Source of the DNA: Pelistega sp.
GTDB taxonomy: Bacteria > Pseudomonadota > Gammaproteobacteria > Burkholderiales > Burkholderiaceae_B
Reading direction: 5' to 3'
NCBI GenBank assembly: GCA_030538255.1
Contig: JAUNUI010000001.1
Location: 1-64,000, forward strand
DNA: 64,000 nt
Positions 61,208-64,000 of this stretch are shown one piece after another; the first letter of the stretch is position 1, and each line of letters opens with the position of its first letter. Below the pieces are notes generated by a model. The model worked only from the letters and a program-made list of their open reading frames with translations, was not told the origin of the DNA and ran no database searches. The position numbers were made by a program, and so were the translations under genes.

Positions 61208-63301
61208 ATGAGCTATCTTGTACTTGCCCGTAAGTGGCGCCCTCGTTCATTCGACACCCTAGTGGGTCAAGACCATGTCGTGAAAGCGCTAAGTAATGCC
61301 TTGAGTAACCAGCGCTTACATCATGCTTGGTTATTTACGGGTACGCGTGGTGTGGGTAAGACAACTTTAGCGCGTATCTTAGCCAAGTCCCTCAATTGCG
61401 AACAGGGTATTAGTGCCACGCCTTGTGGTGTATGCCAAGCATGTACAGAGATTGATGCTGGCCGCTTTCCTGATTATCTCGAGTTTGATGCGGCCTCCAA
61501 TCGGAGCGTCGAAAGCATGACGCAATTGCTTGAGCAAGCGATTTATGCGCCTTCCGTTGGACGCTTTAAGGTCTACACCATTGACGAGGTGCATATGCTC
61601 ACAGGCTTTGCATTCAATGCGATGCTCAAGACCTTGGAAGAGCCTCCACCCCATGTTAAGTTTATTCTCGCAACGACCGACCCACAGAAAATCCCTGTGA
61701 CAGTCTTATCTCGTTGCTTGCAGTTTAATCTCAAACAAATGGCGCCTGAGTCAATCGTCGGCCATTTGCAGAATGTTCTCCAAGAAGAAGCTGTTGAGTT
61801 TGAGTTAGAAGGCTTGCGTCTTTTAGCGCAAGCGGCAGCAGGCTCTATGCGTGATGCCTTATCACTGACTGATCAAGCAATTGCCTATTCCGCTAGCCAT
61901 ATCACGGGTGAATCTGTGCGCGATATGTTAGGCACCATCGACCAACGTTATTTGGTGCGCTTTTTGGAGCAGTTATTAGCGGGTTCCGCTCAAGGTGTTG
62001 TCGCGGTTGCGGATGAATTAAGTACGCGCGGCTACTCTTTCTCGAATGCCTTGTCAGATTTCGCGAGCTTGCTTTCACAGATAGCGATTGAGCAGCGTCT
62101 ACCCGGAACGATTAATGAAGCGGATCCTGCCTGTGCAGATATTCAACGTTTAGCGCAGCAGATTCATGCGGATACATTGCAATTGTTTTATAGCATAGCC
62201 TTGCATAGCCGCGCTGAACTGGCCTTAGCACCTGATGAGTATACGGGGTTTATGATGGCAGGACTGCGTATGTTGTCCTTAATCTCCACGCCACAAGCGC
62301 AAGCAGTACAAGCCGCACCGCATCAAGATATGGCGTCTCCAGGCGTCAGCTCAGAAAGTGCTGCGGAGCAAACGCATTCTCCAGTCGCTAATGAGAGCGA
62401 TATGGCTGAAAAAAAAAGTCTTGAACACGACACTTTAACCCAAGCACATACGAGTCTTAGGTCACAAGAAAAGACTATTGCGCCCACAATAAATAGTGCT
62501 AGTAAAGATCGCGATACGAGTCTGGTGCAGCCTTCCATGGCTGAGCAGCTCGCATCCCCTAAATCTGATGGGCAAGTCATTGCAGAGTCAAGACAAGGGG
62601 CTGCATCAATAGAGCCCACAAGACCAATAGAGCCAGTGACACCGATTGAGCGTGTAGCGCCGATTGATCGTGTGGCCTCCACAGAATCAGTAAAGCCAAC
62701 AAGGACAATAGAGTCAATAGATCCAGTAGCCTCACAAGCTGCATCAGAATCATTGGTGCCGACGATCGAAGATATCCCTCCTTGGGAAGACATTCCTGCG
62801 CTTGCTATGCATGAAATTGCTGCTATCAATGAGGCAGAGCAGGGTGAGGCAGAGTTGTTAGTGCAGGATGAGGACCCGTCATGGGTGCCACTTGAGCGGG
62901 AAGAGCAGGTCTATAGTTTGGCGCAAATGACGCCTGAACTTTGGGTCAGCCTAGTGCCTAGCTTACAACTAAGCGGTATGGTGGGTGAGTTGGCGCGACA
63001 TAGTGAGTGGGTAGGACTCGAAGGCAATACCATTCGTTTGCGTTTATTAGTACGCTTACCTGACAATCTGCAGGCACGGAATAATTTGACGACCCGCCTT
63101 ACTGAGTATTTTAAAACCATTATCAAGGTAAAATTTGAATTTGGCCAAACGGGTGATGCTACCTTGCATGCACAGGAACTGGCAGAGCAAGAGACACGCA
63201 TGGAGCAGGCAAAACAAGCGGTACAGTCGAGCCCCTTAGTGCAAGCCATCGTGCAAGAATTTGATGGACTAGTCGTGCCCGATAGTATTCAGCCTTACTA
63301 G
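61208..63301 (+). CDS. dnaX: DNA polymerase III subunits tau and (by frameshift) gamma
   Basis: A 697-residue clamp-loader ATPase. Walker A GTRGVGKT is at 45-52; zinc ligands Cys64, 73, 76 and 79 match E. coli numbering exactly. DEVHMLTGFAFNAMLKTLEE is the DExx/sensor region and SRC the arginine-finger motif. Residues about 360-560 are a low-complexity linker with Pro-Ile-Glu-type repeats (IEPVTPIERVAPIDRV). The tau-specific C terminus, which binds polymerase alpha and DnaB, follows. A 9-A run at 62409-62417 may yield a shorter gamma form of about 405 residues. Confidence 0.95.
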   Translation: MSYLVLARKWRPRSFDTLVGQDHVVKALSNALSNQRLHHAWLFTGTRGVGKTTLARILAKSLNCEQGISATPCGVCQACTEIDAGRFPDYLEFDAASNRSVESMTQLLEQAIYAPSVGRFKVYTIDEVHMLTGFAFNAMLKTLEEPPPHVKFILATTDPQKIPVTVLSRCLQFNLKQMAPESIVGHLQNVLQEEAVEFELEGLRLLAQAAAGSMRDALSLTDQAIAYSASHITGESVRDMLGTIDQRYLVRFLEQLLAGSAQGVVAVADELSTRGYSFSNALSDFASLLSQIAIEQRLPGTINEADPACADIQRLAQQIHADTLQLFYSIALHSRAELALAPDEYTGFMMAGLRMLSLISTPQAQAVQAAPHQDMASPGVSSESAAEQTHSPVANESDMAEKKSLEHDTLTQAHTSLRSQEKTIAPTINSASKDRDTSLVQPSMAEQLASPKSDGQVIAESRQGAASIEPTRPIEPVTPIERVAPIDRVASTESVKPTRTIESIDPVASQAASESLVPTIEDIPPWEDIPALAMHEIAAINEAEQGEAELLVQDEDPSWVPLEREEQVYSLAQMTPELWVSLVPSLQLSGMVGELARHSEWVGLEGNTIRLRLLVRLPDNLQARNNLTTRLTEYFKTIIKVKFEFGQTGDATLHAQELAEQETRMEQAKQAVQSSPLVQAIVQEFDGLVVPDSIQPY
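62409..62424 (+). promoter_or_regulatory. Putative dnaX slippage/frameshift site for gamma subunit
   Basis: Nine consecutive A's (62409-62417) read GAA-AAA-AAA-AGT in the tau frame. A -1 shift on A-AAA-AAA gives AAG-TCT-TGA, so translation ends at the TGA at 62422-62424 after adding Lys-Ser, making a product of about 405 residues. The arrangement parallels the E. coli A-AAA-AAG site (gamma 431 residues). Transcriptional slippage on the A-run would give the same product. Confidence 0.65.
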
Positions 63302-63387
63302 CATAAGCAAATTCGCTTGCTAAGGGCAGGTGAGTACGTGGTGCGCAGCGTATTAGCACAAATGGCTTACTATAAACATAAAGTTTG

Positions 63388-63413
63388 CGCTTGCATGTTT
63401 AATAGAGCAAGCG
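63388..63413. other. Hairpin between dnaX and ybaB
   Basis: CGCTTGC (63388-63394) and GCAAGCG (63407-63413) form a perfect 7-bp stem with a 12-base loop; a T-run (63428-63434) lies 15 bases further on. It may partly terminate or process the dnaX-ybaB transcript. Confidence 0.4.
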
Positions 63414-63447
63414 TTATAGATACATACTTTTTTTGAGGTTTATTATC

Positions 63448-63774
63448 ATGATGAAGAATCAATTGGCTGGCTTAATGAAGCAAGCTCAACAAATGCAAGA
63501 AAATATGAAAAAGGCGCAAGAGGCCCTAGCAGATATTACTGTTGAGGGCGTTGCGGGTGGTAATTTGGTTAGCGTTACGATGAACTGTCGCCATGACGTT
63601 AAACGTGTTCATATTGATGAGTCCTTATTAAGTGATGATAAAGATATGCTTGAGGACCTCGTGGCAGCGGCAATTAATGATGCCTTACGGAAAGTAGAGT
63701 CAACCTCACAAGAGAAAATGTCAGCGGTGACAGCAGGCATGCCTTTACCAGGCGGTATGAAATTCCCATTCTAA
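63448..63774 (+). CDS. ybaB: Nucleoid-associated protein YbaB/EbfC
   Basis: A 108-residue DNA-binding protein. [20 protein letters not shown] is the typical N-terminal helix; [21 protein letters not shown] and the C-terminal [11 protein letters not shown] match the family. Start at 63448 is placed after GAGG at 63435-63438; a second ATG follows immediately. The dnaX-ybaB-recR order is widely conserved and suggests a link to replication or recombination, but the mechanism is not established. Confidence 0.95.
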   Translation: MMKNQLAGLMKQAQQMQENMKKAQEALADITVEGVAGGNLVSVTMNCRHDVKRVHIDESLLSDDKDMLEDLVAAAINDALRKVESTSQEKMSAVTAGMPLPGGMKFPF

Positions 63775-63815
63775 GTCCACGCTGAGTTAAGCGGCTTATT
63801 TCATAAAACACGTCC

Positions 63816-64000
63816 ATGTCCGAGCAGTTGCCTGAACCTCTGAATGATTTAATCAATGCCTTGTGTAAACTACCTGGTGTTGGTAAACGCACGGCTCGAC
63901 GTATGGCCTATCATCTACTGCAATATGACAGACCTGCTGCCTTAAGTATCAGTCAGTCAATTCAAGATGCATTAGAACATCTGCGTCACTGTCGCATGTG
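63816..64000 (+). CDS. recR: Recombination protein RecR (5' part, cut by window end)
   Basis: The frame opens with ATG at 63816 and continues past the window end, giving 61 codons. LINALCKLPGVGKRTARRMA is the RecR helix-hairpin-helix, and LEHLRHCRMC begins the C4 zinc finger. RecR works with RecO and RecF to load RecA at gaps. It is 41 bp after ybaB. Confidence 0.93.
   Translation, partial: MSEQLPEPLNDLINALCKLPGVGKRTARRMAYHLLQYDRPAALSISQSIQDALEHLRHCRM

Noticed and set aside
577..64000. A toxin-antitoxin, restriction, biosynthetic or other defence island
   Set aside because: Every substantial gene could be assigned to housekeeping, transport or repair families; no cluster of defence-type domains was seen.

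Overview
This window looks like chromosomal sequence from a betaproteobacterium of the order Burkholderiales, most likely family Alcaligenaceae (a relative of Oligella, Advenella, Pelistega or Bordetella). The evidence is gene order: glnS-minC-minD-minE, amgK-murU divergent from lptD-surA-rsmA, glyQ-glyS-gmhB-plsC-metallopeptidase-gloA, perM-hda-HAD phosphatase-pcnB-folK divergent from purM, tsaE-amiC-mutL-miaA, and ffs-dnaX-ybaB-recR. The genus is an inference. Base composition looks moderate by eye and was not counted.

Layout. Positions 1-3.7 kb hold a heavy-metal module: a MerR/CadR regulator divergent from a Cd/Zn/Pb P-type ATPase with a very unusual His- and Cys-rich N terminus, then an OsmB-like lipoprotein. 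3.9-7.8 kb is the min operon behind glnS. 7.9-10.2 kb encodes a cytochrome bd-like subunit pair; the CydA-like member has lost every haem ligand I could align and the whole quinol loop. 10.3-12.8 kb is a RisA/RisS-like two-component system. 12.9-20.7 kb covers peptidoglycan recycling (murU, amgK), outer-membrane assembly (lptD, surA) and rsmA. 20.8-28.0 kb is a minus-strand block from glyQ down to a glycerate kinase. 28.1-36.7 kb holds a crotonase, class I fumarase and a complete dipeptide ABC transporter (dppABCDF). 36.9-48.0 kb is mostly housekeeping: folate, tRNA, purine and mismatch-repair genes, amiC and tsaE. 48.4-54.5 kb holds an AEC transporter, xerD, ybaK, a GNAT enzyme, tRNA-Arg(CCU), a phage-like hypothetical and an acyl-CoA synthetase. 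55.0-61.0 kb is an AddAB/RecB-like helicase-nuclease pair. The window ends with SRP RNA, dnaX, ybaB and the 5' part of recR.

Most of the window is ordinary core genome. The points of interest are: the haem-ligand-less CydA-like protein; an A9 slippery run in dnaX placed to make a gamma-like short form; an 84-bp decayed copy of part of folK between purM and miaA; an in-frame 20-residue tandem duplication inside the Hda AAA+ domain; a metal-binding repeat array on the P-type ATPase; many short tandem repeats in intergenic DNA, several of which copy the 3' end of the neighbouring gene (gloA, the 12904 gene, SRP RNA); a scattered GTAAAACCCCG...CTTCAAGG element that may be an IS200/IS605-type end; and a structured, terminator-ended leader before the GNAT gene. 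No CRISPR array, intact insertion sequence, prophage or rRNA operon was seen.
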